A DNA stretch of 64,000 bases, from assembly GCF_000829035.1 (NCBI RefSeq), contig NZ_AP012541.1:744001-808000 (forward strand), in the 5' to 3' direction. Below, one piece after another: positions 1 through 9,664 of this stretch; the stretch's first letter is position 1, and every line of letters starts with the position of its first letter. Below the pieces are notes generated by a model, which ran no database searches, had not been told where the DNA came from, and saw nothing but the letters and a program-made list of their open reading frames with translations. The stretch comes from Lacticaseibacillus paracasei subsp. paracasei (GTDB taxonomy: Bacteria; Bacillota; Bacilli; Lactobacillales; Lactobacillaceae). A program made the translations under genes and the position numbers.

Positions 1-2202
1 GCCATTAAAACCCGTAATCCAATCATTTTCGCCTTCCATCCGGGTGCCCAAAAGTCTTCAGCGCGTGCGTTGGAGGTCATCCGTGATGAAGCCGAAAAAG
101 CAGGCTTACCAAAGGGTGCTTTGCAATATATCCCTGTACCAAGTATGGATGCGACTAAAGCTTTGATGGATCACCCTGGTATCGCCACGATTTTGGCAAC
201 GGGCGGTCCTGGCATGGTTAAGTCCGCCTATTCATCAGGCAAGCCAGCACTGGGTGTTGGGGCCGGGAATGCGCCAGCTTACATTGAAGCCAGCGCTAAC
301 ATCAAACAAGCTGTCAATGACTTAGTACTTTCAAAGAGTTTTGATAATGGCATGATCTGTGCTTCCGAACAAGGCGTGATTATTGATTCCAGCATTTACG
401 ATGATGTGAAGAAGGAATTTGAAGCCCAAGGTGCTTACTTCGTTAAACAGAAGGACATGAAGAAGTTCGAAAGTACCGTCATTAATCTTGAAAAGCAAAG
501 TGTCAATCCGCGAATCGTTGGTCAAAGTCCTAAGCAGATTGCTGAATGGGCGGGGATCACGATTCCTGATAACACCACGATTCTGATTGCTGAATTGAAA
601 GGTGTTGGCGAAAAGTATCCACTGTCTCGTGAAAAACTAAGTCCAGTACTGGCCATGGTCAAAGCAGATGGTCATGAAGATGCCTTCAAGAAATGTGAAA
701 CCATGCTTGATATCGGCGGTTTGGGTCATACGGCAGTCATTCACACGGCTGATGATGAGTTAGCTTTGAAGTATGCCGATGCTATGCAAGCTTGCCGGAT
801 TTTGATCAACACACCATCTTCTGTCGGCGGGATTGGCGATCTTTACAACGAAATGATTCCAAGTTTGACACTGGGCTGCGGCTCATACGGTGGTAACTCA
901 ATTTCGCATAACGTGGGGACGGTCGACTTGCTTAACATCAAGACAATGGCAAAACGCCGCAATAACATGCAGTGGATGAAATTGCCACCAAAGATCTATT
1001 TTGAAAAGAATTCTGTTCGTTACCTCGAACACATGGAAGGCATCAAACGGGCCTTCATCGTTGCTGATCGAAGCATGGAAAAGTTAGGCTTCGTCAAGAT
1101 CGTTGAAGATGTTCTGGCTCGGCGTGAAAATCCTGTTCAAGTTCAGACTTTTGTCGATGTTGAACCTGATCCATCAACTGACACGGTCTTCAAGGGGACC
1201 GATATCATGCGCTCATTTGGACCGGATACCGTCATTGCTATCGGCGGCGGGTCTGTTATGGATGCTGCCAAAGGGATGTGCTTGTTCAACGATGCCGGGG
1301 ATGCTGATTTCTTCGGCGCTAAGCAGAAATTCTTGGATATCCGGAAGCGGACTTACACCTTCCCGAATCTGAATAAGACAAAGCTTGTCTGCATTCCAAC
1401 AACTTCTGGGACTGGTTCAGAAGTAACACCTTTTGCGGTTATCACCGATTCCAAGGCTGGCATCAAGTATCCGTTAGCTGACTATGCATTGACGCCAGAC
1501 ATCGCGATTGTGGACAGTCAGTTCATCGAATCCGTACCGCCAGTGGTTGTCGCTGATTCCGGTTTGGATGTGCTCTGCCACGCAACCGAAAGTTATGTTT
1601 CAACCATGGCCACTCATTACACTAAGGGCCTGAGTTTGGAAGCAATCAAGTTGGTCTTCGAAAATCTGGAAAAGAGTTATCATGGCGACGTCGAAGCAAA
1701 GTCAAAGATGCATGACGCTTCAACCATTGCTGGGATGGCCTTTGCCAACGCACTGTTGGGCATTAACCACAGCATTGCGCATAAGATTGGGCAAGCGTTC
1801 CATCTGCCTCACGGTCGTTGCATCGCGATCACGATGCCACATGTTATTCGCTTCAATGCGAGTCAACCGAAGAAGCGCGCTATCTGGGCGAAGTATAGCT
1901 ACTTCCGCGCTAACGAAGACTACGCAGAAATCGCTCGCTACCTCGGCCTTCCTGGCAAGACAACTGATGAATTGGTTGAAAGCTATGTTCAGGCCTTCAT
2001 CAAGCTGGCTCACAGTGTTGGCGTCAAGCTCAGTTTGAAGGAACAAGGCGTTAAAAAGGCTGATCTCGACAAGCAAGTTGATCGTCTTGCCGAACTGGCT
2101 TATGAAGATAACTGCACCGTTACCAACCCGCAGGAACCGTTAATCGGCGACTTGAAGCATATCATCCTTGATGAATATGAAGGCACCGAATCCACTTTCT
2201 AA
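1..2202 (+). CDS. adhE: Bifunctional acetaldehyde-CoA/alcohol dehydrogenase AdhE (5' end outside window)
   Basis: The reading frame is open from the first base, so the gene starts upstream; about 733 residues are visible, against roughly 870 usual for AdhE, so about 140 N-terminal residues are missing. The first visible half is the CoA-acylating aldehyde dehydrogenase domain, with the probable catalytic Cys in DNGMICASEQ. The second half is an iron-dependent alcohol dehydrogenase, with the nucleotide-binding GGGSVMDAAKG and the His-rich metal site HSIAHKIGQAFHLPHG. The enzyme reduces acetyl-CoA to ethanol via acetaldehyde, regenerating two NAD+ in heterolactic or mixed-acid fermentation. The gene is followed by a good terminator, so transcription probably ends here. 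Identification is secure. Confidence 0.96.
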   Translation, partial: AIKTRNPIIFAFHPGAQKSSARALEVIRDEAEKAGLPKGALQYIPVPSMDATKALMDHPGIATILATGGPGMVKSAYSSGKPALGVGAGNAPAYIEASANIKQAVNDLVLSKSFDNGMICASEQGVIIDSSIYDDVKKEFEAQGAYFVKQKDMKKFESTVINLEKQSVNPRIVGQSPKQIAEWAGITIPDNTTILIAELKGVGEKYPLSREKLSPVLAMVKADGHEDAFKKCETMLDIGGLGHTAVIHTADDELALKYADAMQACRILINTPSSVGGIGDLYNEMIPSLTLGCGSYGGNSISHNVGTVDLLNIKTMAKRRNNMQWMKLPPKIYFEKNSVRYLEHMEGIKRAFIVADRSMEKLGFVKIVEDVLARRENPVQVQTFVDVEPDPSTDTVFKGTDIMRSFGPDTVIAIGGGSVMDAAKGMCLFNDAGDADFFGAKQKFLDIRKRTYTFPNLNKTKLVCIPTTSGTGSEVTPFAVITDSKAGIKYPLADYALTPDIAIVDSQFIESVPPVVVADSGLDVLCHATESYVSTMATHYTKGLSLEAIKLVFENLEKSYHGDVEAKSKMHDASTIAGMAFANALLGINHSIAHKIGQAFHLPHGRCIAITMPHVIRFNASQPKKRAIWAKYSYFRANEDYAEIARYLGLPGKTTDELVESYVQAFIKLAHSVGVKLSLKEQGVKKADLDKQVDRLAELAYEDNCTVTNPQEPLIGDLKHIILDEYEGTESTF

Positions 2203-2278
2203 GATGTTTGCTGCTAATCATTTCACAATGATCGGCGCAGAGAATTCAATGGCGACATTATTTGAGCCGATCACGAAA

Positions 2279-2307
2279 AACACGTCAGTAAATTGGCGTG
2301 TTTTTTT
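2279..2307 (+). terminator. Rho-independent terminator after adhE
   Basis: An 8-bp stem (AACACGTC / GGCGTGTT, one G-U pair) with an 8-nt loop runs directly into seven T residues. Confidence 0.85.
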
Positions 2308-2364
2308 GTGTGACTCATGGCATAATGGAGTACAGTGACTGCAAATTAAAAGTAAGGATGTAAA

Positions 2365-3009
2365 ATGACACCGAATAAAGAGGATTATCTTAAATTGATT
2401 TTTGAGATTGGCGGCGATACACAGCTGGTCTCTAATAAACAAATCGTTGCCGGTATGCATGTTTCTGCTGCTTCGGTCAGTGAGATGATCAACAAACTGG
2501 GCGAAGAAAAACTGGTTGCGCACACGCCTTATCAAGGTATCCAGCTGACATCAGCTGGCCGGAAAAAGGCGGCCATTTTGGTGCGTAATCATCGGCTCTG
2601 GGAAGTGTTTCTGGTTCAGTGCCTTAAATATCCAGCTGATGCGGTCCATCAAGAAGCAGAAAAACTGGAACATGCCTTAACGCCGGAAATGGCCAAACGG
2701 TTGTCAGCCATGTTGGGCGAACCTCGCTATTGTCCGCACGGCGGTGTTATTCCGGATGCCAATGGCCACTATCTCCAACAAAGTCGGGTGACATTAGGCA
2801 CGTTAGATGTTGGGCAAAGTGGGCATATTGAACGCGTGATTGATGAAGTTTCGTTGATTGATTACACGGTTAAAATTGACCTGAGGCTGGATGATGAATT
2901 CACGGTGACTGCGAAAACCTTAGATGCCGTGATCATCAAGTTAGCCCGTACCGGAAAAGAATTGGCGGTCGATGCAGATCGTGCTGATCACATTTTTGTC
3001 GAATTGTAA
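2365..3009 (+). CDS. DtxR/MntR-family metal-dependent transcriptional regulator
   Basis: A 214-residue protein with a winged helix at the N-terminus (about residues 1-65; MTPNKEDYLKLIFEI and ASVSEMINKL are typical of the family), a middle dimerisation and metal-binding domain (about 65-140, including the E..H and CPHG region) and a C-terminal SH3/FeoA-like domain. Full-length three-domain members control manganese or iron uptake by binding operators when metal is bound. Which metal is used cannot be told from the sequence. The ATG is preceded by AAGGATG. It stands alone between the adhE terminator and zwf, 29 bp upstream of the zwf start. Confidence 0.88.
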   Translation: MTPNKEDYLKLIFEIGGDTQLVSNKQIVAGMHVSAASVSEMINKLGEEKLVAHTPYQGIQLTSAGRKKAAILVRNHRLWEVFLVQCLKYPADAVHQEAEKLEHALTPEMAKRLSAMLGEPRYCPHGGVIPDANGHYLQQSRVTLGTLDVGQSGHIERVIDEVSLIDYTVKIDLRLDDEFTVTAKTLDAVIIKLARTGKELAVDADRADHIFVEL

Positions 3010-3038
3010 TTAAGTCTAGAGAAAGCAGGGTCGTATAC

Positions 3039-4526
3039 ATGCCAGAAGAGTCACGTGCTGTGATTATTATTTTTGGAGGTTCAGGAGATCTAGCCTCACG
3101 CAAGTTGTATCCCGCACTGTTTAATCTTTACCGTCGTGGTGTCCTCGCTGAGCATTTTGCGGTGATCGGCACAGCGCGGCGTCCGTGGACTGATGATCAT
3201 TATCACGAGGTTGTTGAAAACGCCGTCGCTGGCGATGATGTGGATCGTGACCAAGCAAAAGCCTTTGCCCAGCATTTCTTTTATCAGAGTCATGATGTAA
3301 CCGATGCAGATCATTACATTACCTTGAAAAATCTTGCTGCAAAATTGGACGATCAGTATGTGACTGGTGGCAATCGCATCTTTTACATGGCCATGGCACC
3401 AGATTTCTTCGAAACAATTGCGAGCCATCTGAAATCGGAACATTTGCTGACGGAGCGCGGTTTCAACCGATTAATTATCGAAAAACCGTTTGGTCATGAT
3501 TATGCCAGTGCTAAAGAACTAAACGATTCGTTAACTGCAACCTTCGATGATGATCAGATTTTCCGAATTGACCATTATCTTGGCAAAGAAATGATTCAGA
3601 ATCTGTTGGCTTTTCGGTTTGATAATGCCATTTTTGAAGGAGTCTGGAACAAGGATTACATCGACAATATTCAAATCACACTTTCCGAGGCGGTCGGGGT
3701 TGAGGAACGCGCTGGTTATTATGAAAAGGCCGGCGCGTTGCGTGATATGGTGCAAAACCATGTGATGCAGGTGCTGTCTTATCTGACAATGCCAAAACCA
3801 AAGACTTTTACGGCTAACGACATTTTGACGGCCAAGGATCAAGTGTTTGCCGCTTTGAAGCCTTATGATCTTGCAACTGCTAAAGAAAATTTTGTGCGTG
3901 CGCAATATGCAAGCGCCGAAGTAGATGGCGACCAAGTGCTGGGTTATCGGCAAGAAGAAGGCGTGGCAGCAAATTCACAAACAGCCACTTTTGTCGCAGG
4001 CAAAATTATGTTAGATATGCCGCAATGGGAGGGTGTGCCGGTTTATATTCGCACTGGTAAACGGTTAACTCGGAAGTCAACCCAGCTGACACTGACATTT
4101 AAACCGGTCGCAAGTCCGTTATTCAACCGAGAAACCGGAAGTCAACCAGACAGCTTGACCATTTATATCGAGCCAAGTGAAGGCTATTCGTTGCAATTGA
4201 ATGGTAAGGCCCTTGGCACAGGCTTTAATATTGAACCCGATGAGTTGCGGTATCGTCATGATCCGGAAGCCGCCGCTGCTGCTCCAGAAGCATATGAACG
4301 ATTAATCAATAATGTGCTTGAAGGCGATCAGACAAACTTTACTCATTGGTCAGAGTTATCGGCATCTTGGCGGTTCATCGATGCGATTCAAGCAGCTTGG
4401 TCACAGGAAACAGAAATGCCGACATATCCGGCTGCCACGATGGGTCCGCAAGCAGCGTTTGATTTGTTAGCTCGTGATGGCCGCCAATGGTTCTGGCAAC
4501 CACGCCGAATTAAACTGGCGGACTAG
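3039..4526 (+). CDS. zwf: Glucose-6-phosphate 1-dehydrogenase
   Basis: A 495-residue protein, the usual length. The N-terminus has the NADP-binding GGSGDLASRKLYPALF motif, and the active-site signature RIDHYLGKEMIQN is present with the catalytic His and Lys. It oxidises glucose 6-phosphate to 6-phosphogluconolactone, the entry to the oxidative pentose phosphate branch, supplying NADPH and ribulose 5-phosphate. It lies 29 bp after the DtxR-type regulator, so the two may be co-transcribed, and it is followed by a terminator hairpin. Identification is secure. Confidence 0.97.
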   Translation: MPEESRAVIIIFGGSGDLASRKLYPALFNLYRRGVLAEHFAVIGTARRPWTDDHYHEVVENAVAGDDVDRDQAKAFAQHFFYQSHDVTDADHYITLKNLAAKLDDQYVTGGNRIFYMAMAPDFFETIASHLKSEHLLTERGFNRLIIEKPFGHDYASAKELNDSLTATFDDDQIFRIDHYLGKEMIQNLLAFRFDNAIFEGVWNKDYIDNIQITLSEAVGVEERAGYYEKAGALRDMVQNHVMQVLSYLTMPKPKTFTANDILTAKDQVFAALKPYDLATAKENFVRAQYASAEVDGDQVLGYRQEEGVAANSQTATFVAGKIMLDMPQWEGVPVYIRTGKRLTRKSTQLTLTFKPVASPLFNRETGSQPDSLTIYIEPSEGYSLQLNGKALGTGFNIEPDELRYRHDPEAAAAAPEAYERLINNVLEGDQTNFTHWSELSASWRFIDAIQAAWSQETEMPTYPAATMGPQAAFDLLARDGRQWFWQPRRIKLAD

Positions 4527-4542
4527 GCTTTCACAGATAAAC

Positions 4543-4587
4543 AAAAGGGACTGTGACCCGAAAAGGCGGTCAGGGTCCTTTTTTTAG
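4543..4587 (+). terminator. Terminator after zwf
   Basis: AAAGGGACTGTGACC pairs imperfectly with GGTCAGGGTCCTTT, followed by a run of T residues. The stem contains a small bulge. Confidence 0.75.
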
Positions 4588-4589
4588 TG

Positions 4590-4629
4590 AACGCGAGTCA
4601 GCCCGGGTTTCTGGGCTGACGAGCGCGTT
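4590..4629 (+). repeat. Short palindromic repeat, dispersed family, forward copy
   Basis: AACGCGAGTCAGCCC and GGGCTGACGAGCGCGTT flank a GGTTTCT loop. It shares the terminal GCGCGTT and the central GGTTTCTG with the longer copies elsewhere in the window. It sits directly after the zwf terminator. Confidence 0.8.
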
Positions 4630-4730
4630 ATAGGTGGTCCGAGTAGAATCGGTCTTGATCGTTAAAGCTGAACGTGAACTAGCGCGACAGAAAGAATAAC
4701 AGAACAGTTGATACGAGGAAGGGGAAGCTC

Positions 4731-5834
4731 ATGGCGTTATTTGAATTACCATTACAAAACGATACTTCCCGGAAAATCATTCATCTGGATATGGACGCCT
4801 TTTATGCTTCAATTGAGATGCGCGATAATCCGCAATTGCGTAGTAAAGCCTTGGTAATTGCCCGGGATCCGCGTACAACTGGCGGCAAAGGTGTTGTGAC
4901 AACGGCCAACTATGTCGCCAGACGTTATGGCGTTCATTCGGCAATGCCGGCCAACGAAGCCTTGCAACTTGTGCCTCGTTCAAAACTGGTGTTTAAGACG
5001 CCGGATTTTCCAAAATATAAAGCAGTGTCCGCGCAAATTCACGCCTTGTTTCATCAAGTGACCGATCTAATTGAACCAGTGGCGTTCGATGAAGCTTATC
5101 TTGATGTCACGGCCAACAAGATGTTCCCGAGTACGATCGCCTTGGCATTGTGGCTGCAAGATCAAATTAGTCAGGCAACGCAGCTCACAAGTTCCATTGG
5201 CATTTCCTACAATAAATTTATCGCCAAGCAAGCCTCTGATTACAATAAACCGGTTGGTCGTACACTGGTTTTGCCAGAACAAGCCTTATTATTTTTGGAT
5301 CGGCTGCCGATCAAGCAGTTTCGCGGGGTTGGTAAGAAAACGTTGCCGAAGTTAACCGACTTAGGTGTCACTGATGGCAAGTCTTTACGGGCCTTATCGC
5401 AAGATGATTTGATCCGGATGTTTGGCAAAATGGGATTTGTGCTTTATCAACATGCTCGTGGCCTTGACAATCGTCCTGTTGCTGTTCGGACGGCGAAGTC
5501 AATTGGCAAAGAACGAACCTATGGCACGCCTCTAACTGACGCCGAGGCGGTTCAGACACAGTTACACAATCTGGCAGGGATGGTCGTGACATCGTTGAAT
5601 CAAAAAGCTATGCACGGCAAAACCGTGGTGCTTAAGGTGCGCGATGTGGACTTCATCACGCAAACAAAGCGGCTAACCCAAGATCACTACTTCGAAGGCG
5701 AACAAGCCATTTTCGATGCAGCGTGGCAGCTCTGGGGCAGTGTTGCCATGTCGAACTTGGCCATCCGGTTACTTGGGATTACCGTGACCGGGTTGGATCC
5801 GAAGCAGTATGAGAATTTGGACTTACCGTTGTGA
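4731..5834 (+). CDS. dinB: DNA polymerase IV (Y-family)
   Basis: A 367-residue Y-family polymerase. The palm has the first catalytic Asp in HLDMDAFYASIE and the acidic pair in AFDEAYLDVT; a helix-hairpin-helix region (FRGVGKKTLPKL) and a little-finger domain follow. It performs error-prone translesion synthesis. The ATG follows a strong GGAAGGGG ribosome site. No clear LexA box was seen upstream, although the upstream region also carries a dispersed palindrome. Placement after zwf without an obvious shared operon suggests its own promoter. Confidence 0.96.
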   Translation: MALFELPLQNDTSRKIIHLDMDAFYASIEMRDNPQLRSKALVIARDPRTTGGKGVVTTANYVARRYGVHSAMPANEALQLVPRSKLVFKTPDFPKYKAVSAQIHALFHQVTDLIEPVAFDEAYLDVTANKMFPSTIALALWLQDQISQATQLTSSIGISYNKFIAKQASDYNKPVGRTLVLPEQALLFLDRLPIKQFRGVGKKTLPKLTDLGVTDGKSLRALSQDDLIRMFGKMGFVLYQHARGLDNRPVAVRTAKSIGKERTYGTPLTDAEAVQTQLHNLAGMVVTSLNQKAMHGKTVVLKVRDVDFITQTKRLTQDHYFEGEQAIFDAAWQLWGSVAMSNLAIRLLGITVTGLDPKQYENLDLPL

Positions 5835-5866
5835 AGACAGACAGCGAAGGGGTGCTTGCTGTAGGG

Positions 5867-5895
5867 GCTCAAGTAGCGGCATGCGCTACTTGAGC
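5867..5895 (+). terminator. Perfect hairpin after dinB
   Basis: An 11-bp perfect inverted repeat, GCTCAAGTAGC / GCTACTTGAGC, with a 7-nt loop. No long T run follows, so termination strength is uncertain. Confidence 0.5.
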
Positions 5896-5928
5896 TAATT
5901 AATGCGGTTTAGCGCACGTTTTTCCCAT

Positions 5929-5968
5929 AACGCGCTCGCCAACCCAGAAACCGGGTTGGCTCGCGCTT
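5929..5968 (-). repeat. Short palindromic repeat, dispersed family, reverse copy
   Basis: AACGCGCTCGCCAACCC and GGGTTGGCTCGCGCTT surround AGAAACC, the reverse complement of the GGTTTCT loop of the forward copies. Confidence 0.8.
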
Positions 5969-5992
5969 CGTCTGTCATAGTACAGCCGTAAC

Positions 5993-6004
5993 CTATGGTA
6001 TACT
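5993..6004 (+). promoter_or_regulatory. Extended -10 promoter for the YtoI-like gene
   Basis: TGGTATACT is an extended -10 element about 28 bp upstream of the start codon. No convincing -35 hexamer lies at the right distance. Confidence 0.4.
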
Positions 6005-6031
6005 AACGATAGATTGCAGTGGGGTGATGGT

Positions 6032-7345
6032 ATGGCGACAAAGCATGAGCAGATTTTGGATTATATCGCAAACTTGGCGGTTGGCAAGAAGATTTCCGTT
6101 CGGTCAATCGCGAAGCATTTGAAAGTCAGCGAAGGAACCGCTTATCGAGCTATTAAGGAAGCCGAGAATACCGGCTTTGTCTCGACAATTGCGCGTGTCG
6201 GCACGATTCGGATTGAACAAAAACCGTTAAATCCAATTGAATCTGTGACATTCAAAACACTGGTTGATTTGATTGACGCCAAAGTTTTAGGCGGGCAGGC
6301 CGGTATGGACAAGAAATTGGACAAATTCGTGATCGGGGCGATGACACCAGCTGCCATGCGGCCTTACATCACGCGTAACTCGTTGATGATTGTCGGAAAC
6401 CGTGAAGATGCACAACGGCTGGCACTAGAAGATGGTGCTGCGGTGTTGATCACCGGGGGATTCGAAACTAGTGCGGCGATTATCGCCTTGGCGGATGATC
6501 AGCAGTTGCCTGTGTTGCAAACTGCTTATGATACCTTTACAGTTGCAACCATGATCAATCGAGCTTTGTCAGATCAGGCGATCAAACAGGATATTTTGAC
6601 AGTAGCTGCCATTTATACGCCGTTGGCCCAAATTCAAACCATTGGTGTTGAGGCGACGGTCGGTGATTATTTGCTGTTGCCCGATCCGCGATATCCATTG
6701 CCGGTCGTGACGCGCAATGGGCGATTGGTTGGCGTCATGCGGCCATCGCTGGTTGGCGGTAAGAAGCCGACGGTGCCGATTGAACGGTTGATGCAGAAGG
6801 ATCCGCAAACTGTCAAACCTTACCTTAGTGTGACTGCTGTGGGGCATACCATGCAGGATACCGGTTTAACGGCCATGCCGGTGGTGGATGATAGCTGGAA
6901 TCTGTTGGGAATTGTGACCCGCAACGCGGTTTTTTCAAGTCTCACAGGCATTGCCCACAGTCGCGAACTATCCAATACCATTGCCGATCAGGTCAGCGCT
7001 CAACTGACCGCCATCACACCGCAACCGCCTTACGTTGGCGGTTACGAGTTGAAAACCGTGCCGGCCATGACCAATTCGCTTGGCACTATGAGTTTTGGGG
7101 TGCTGGCTGAAGCCATTAACGGTTGCACTACCCGTTATTTGCATGACACGGGGCGGCGAAACGTGTTGGTCGAAGGACTGAATTTAACAACATTTCGACC
7201 CATCCAGTTAGAAAGTGTGGTCACCGTCTTGTTACGTGAACTTGAGATGACTAGGCATGATGCGACGCTGGATGTTGATGTCTTAAGCGACGGGGTTCAG
7301 GTTGCTAAAGCGATTGTGACCTGCCAGCTATTAGAAAGGAATTGA
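6032..7345 (+). CDS. HTH/DRTGG/CBS/hotdog-domain regulator, YtoI-like
   Basis: A 437-residue protein from the ATG at 6032, which has GGGGTG at a good distance; an in-frame TTG 18 bp upstream has no better site. An N-terminal helix-turn-helix (about 1-60, ISVRSIAKHLKVSEGTAYRAIK) is followed by a DRTGG-type domain (about 80-180), a CBS pair (about 190-310) and a C-terminal thioesterase-like hotdog domain. This matches Bacillus YtoI, whose ligand and targets are unknown to me. CBS domains suggest adenine-nucleotide sensing. It is the first gene of a tight run with nrnA, a helicase gene and one unknown, as in other Firmicutes. Confidence 0.85.
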   Translation: MATKHEQILDYIANLAVGKKISVRSIAKHLKVSEGTAYRAIKEAENTGFVSTIARVGTIRIEQKPLNPIESVTFKTLVDLIDAKVLGGQAGMDKKLDKFVIGAMTPAAMRPYITRNSLMIVGNREDAQRLALEDGAAVLITGGFETSAAIIALADDQQLPVLQTAYDTFTVATMINRALSDQAIKQDILTVAAIYTPLAQIQTIGVEATVGDYLLLPDPRYPLPVVTRNGRLVGVMRPSLVGGKKPTVPIERLMQKDPQTVKPYLSVTAVGHTMQDTGLTAMPVVDDSWNLLGIVTRNAVFSSLTGIAHSRELSNTIADQVSAQLTAITPQPPYVGGYELKTVPAMTNSLGTMSFGVLAEAINGCTTRYLHDTGRRNVLVEGLNLTTFRPIQLESVVTVLLRELEMTRHDATLDVDVLSDGVQVAKAIVTCQLLERN

Positions 7346-7351
7346 TTTTTG

Positions 7352-8308
7352 ATGATTCAAACCGATATTATTAACGCCATCAAGGCAAACGATCCAATCA
7401 TTATCCATCGTCATGTGAACCCAGATCCAGATGCGTTGGGTTCCCAAGTTGGCTTAGCAGAAACCATTCGCGCTAGTTTTCCGGATAAGAAAGTGTATCA
7501 GGTTGGTAGTGACACTGGCAATTTGAGCTGGTTGGCACAGGAACAAACCATTACTGATGACGTTTACAAGGATGCTCTCGTGATTGTGACCGATACTGCC
7601 GATACGCCGCGAGTTTCTGATGAGCGCTTCAACAAGGGGAAAATGCTGATCAAAATCGATCATCATCCGAACGATGATGCGTATGGCGATCTTGTTTGGG
7701 TCGATAACAACGCTAGCTCTGCCTCTGAACTGATTTACGATTTAATCGCCGCCAGCAACGGTGTTTTGAAACTCAGCGATAAGGCTGCTCGCCTAATGTA
7801 CGCTGGGATTGTTGGCGACACCGGCCGATTTTTATTTAACAATACGACCCCGCATACGTTGCAGGTCGCGGCTGAGTTGATTAAAAAGGATTTTGATCCA
7901 ACAGCCATTAATAATCGGATGAACACGGTGACGTTGGCACAAGCACGGTTGCAAGGCTATGTTGTCGATCATCTGAAAATTACCCCAGCAGGTGCCGCCA
8001 GTGTGACGGTACCACGGACCGCGATCAACGAGCTGAAACTGGCTGATGATCAGGTAAGCGCTGTTGTCGGCACACCCGGCCGACTGGATACCGTCATTGC
8101 TTGGGCAGAATTTATTGAACAGGCAGAAGGCGGTTACCGCGTTCATCTGCGTTCAAAAGGTCCCATCATCAACACACTTGCCAAAGCACACAATGGCGGT
8201 GGTCATCCATTAGCAAGCGGCGCTAAGGCAGCTAATTTTGACGAACTGATTCAAATCGAGACGCAACTCGATCAACTGGTCAAAGAATATTCGACCTCAG
8301 GAAAGTAG
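7352..8308 (+). CDS. nrnA: DHH/DHHA1 phosphoesterase, NrnA-like oligoribonuclease/pAp phosphatase
   Basis: About 318 residues. The DHH domain has HVNPDPDALGSQ, the central Asp of TDTADTPR and the signature KIDHHPND; the C-terminal DHHA1 domain has the substrate-binding NGGGHPLASG. The family degrades very short RNAs (2-5 nt), dephosphorylates pAp, and in several Firmicutes hydrolyses pApA from c-di-AMP breakdown. It starts 3-6 bp after the upstream stop; ATG at 7352 is preferred, but a TTG at 7349 has slightly better spacing to AGAAAGGA. A c-di-AMP-binding CBS protein (CbpB) is also in this window at 28368. Confidence 0.93.
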   Translation: MIQTDIINAIKANDPIIIHRHVNPDPDALGSQVGLAETIRASFPDKKVYQVGSDTGNLSWLAQEQTITDDVYKDALVIVTDTADTPRVSDERFNKGKMLIKIDHHPNDDAYGDLVWVDNNASSASELIYDLIAASNGVLKLSDKAARLMYAGIVGDTGRFLFNNTTPHTLQVAAELIKKDFDPTAINNRMNTVTLAQARLQGYVVDHLKITPAGAASVTVPRTAINELKLADDQVSAVVGTPGRLDTVIAWAEFIEQAEGGYRVHLRSKGPIINTLAKAHNGGGHPLASGAKAANFDELIQIETQLDQLVKEYSTSGK

Positions 8309-8313
8309 GCATT

Positions 8314-9660
8314 ATGGAGAATCAATTCAAACAATTTCAACTAAAACCTTTTGTTATCGATGGTCTCAATGCAATGGCCATCACCGCCCCGACACCCATT
8401 CAACAAAAAGTTATTCCGGCGCTTTTGCGTGGTGAAAACATTGTTGGACAAAGCCAGACCGGTAGCGGGAAAACTCACGCCTTTTTGGTACCCTTACTCA
8501 GTATGGTAGATCCTACCGAAGATGCGACTCAGGTCGTGATCACTGCCCCTTCACGTGAGTTAGCCAATCAAATTTATGCGGTTGCCCAGCAACTCATACA
8601 AACTGAGCCCGCGATTCGGATTAACCGTTTAGTCGGGGGAATGGACAAGCAAAAGCAGATCGACAAGTTGCAAAATCATCAACCACATGTGGCTATCGGA
8701 ACGCCAGGTCGAATCTTGGACATGATCAAAGGCTATGATTTAGTGCCATCGTCTGTCCGTCATTTTGTAGTCGACGAAGCTGACATGACGCTGGATATGG
8801 GCTTCCTCGAAACGGTTGATGCGATTGCCTCGAGTTTTCCAGATCATCTGCAAATGGCTGTTTTTTCGGCGACTATTCCGCAAAAACTGGAACCATTCTT
8901 GCGCAAGTACATGGACAATCCAACGACGATTGAATTGAAACCGCAGTCGGTGATTGCTGACACGGTTGAAAACATTTTGATTGCGGCAAAAGGGCGCGAT
9001 AAAAATGAGTTAATCTATCAGCTTGTCACGATGGGGCATCCCTTTTTAGTGCTGATTTTTGCTAACACCAAAACCAGCGTGGATGCTATCCATGACTTCT
9101 TGAAGCATCAAGGTTTGAAGGTGGCTAAGATTCATGGTGGCATTCAGCCGCGAGAACGTCGGCGCGTGATGAAGGATGTTGCCGACCTCAAATATCAGTA
9201 TGTGGTCGCCACTGATCTTGCTGCTCGGGGTATCGATATCAAGGGGGTCTCAATGGTCATCAATGCCGAGATTCCGCGCGACAACGAGTTCTTTATTCAC
9301 CGAGTGGGCCGAACCGGTCGGAATGGCATGGCTGGTACAGCGGTGACACTGTACGAACCGGGACAGGAAGATCAAATTGCCGAATTAGAGCATATGGGCA
9401 TTAAGTTTGCGCCGAAAATGATCAAAAACGGTGAGCTTGTCGACACTTATGACCGCAATCGTCGAGTTCACCGCAAACCGAAGCAAGAAGACACCAGTCT
9501 TGCCATTCGCGGTTTGGTGAAAAAGGCAAAGCAAAAGCACATGCCGAATTATCGTAAAAAGATTCGAACTGCGGTGTTATTAGAACGCAAACGAAATACC
9601 AAAATTGCTCGGCGCCAAGCGCTGTTAGCAGAAAAACGCAAGAACCGCAAACGAGGGTGA
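8314..9660 (+). CDS. cshB: DEAD-box RNA helicase, CshB-like
   Basis: A 448-residue protein with all core helicase motifs: Q motif region (PTPIQQKVIP), Walker A SQTGSGKTHAF, VDEADMTLDMG, FSATIP, and the C-terminal HRVGRTGRNG. The tail is very basic (clusters of K and R in the last 60 residues), as in cold-shock RNA helicases that bind rRNA. It is probably involved in ribosome assembly or RNA turnover. It begins 5 bp after nrnA and 4 bp before the next gene, so the run is one transcript. The order beside a YtoI-like gene and nrnA is compatible with CshB rather than CshA. Confidence 0.92.
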   Translation: MENQFKQFQLKPFVIDGLNAMAITAPTPIQQKVIPALLRGENIVGQSQTGSGKTHAFLVPLLSMVDPTEDATQVVITAPSRELANQIYAVAQQLIQTEPAIRINRLVGGMDKQKQIDKLQNHQPHVAIGTPGRILDMIKGYDLVPSSVRHFVVDEADMTLDMGFLETVDAIASSFPDHLQMAVFSATIPQKLEPFLRKYMDNPTTIELKPQSVIADTVENILIAAKGRDKNELIYQLVTMGHPFLVLIFANTKTSVDAIHDFLKHQGLKVAKIHGGIQPRERRRVMKDVADLKYQYVVATDLAARGIDIKGVSMVINAEIPRDNEFFIHRVGRTGRNGMAGTAVTLYEPGQEDQIAELEHMGIKFAPKMIKNGELVDTYDRNRRVHRKPKQEDTSLAIRGLVKKAKQKHMPNYRKKIRTAVLLERKRNTKIARRQALLAEKRKNRKRG

Positions 9661-9664
9661 GCAT

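Noticed and set aside
6014..6031. TTG start six codons earlier for the YtoI-like gene
   Set aside because: No ribosome site at a good distance; ATG 6032 has GGGGTG.
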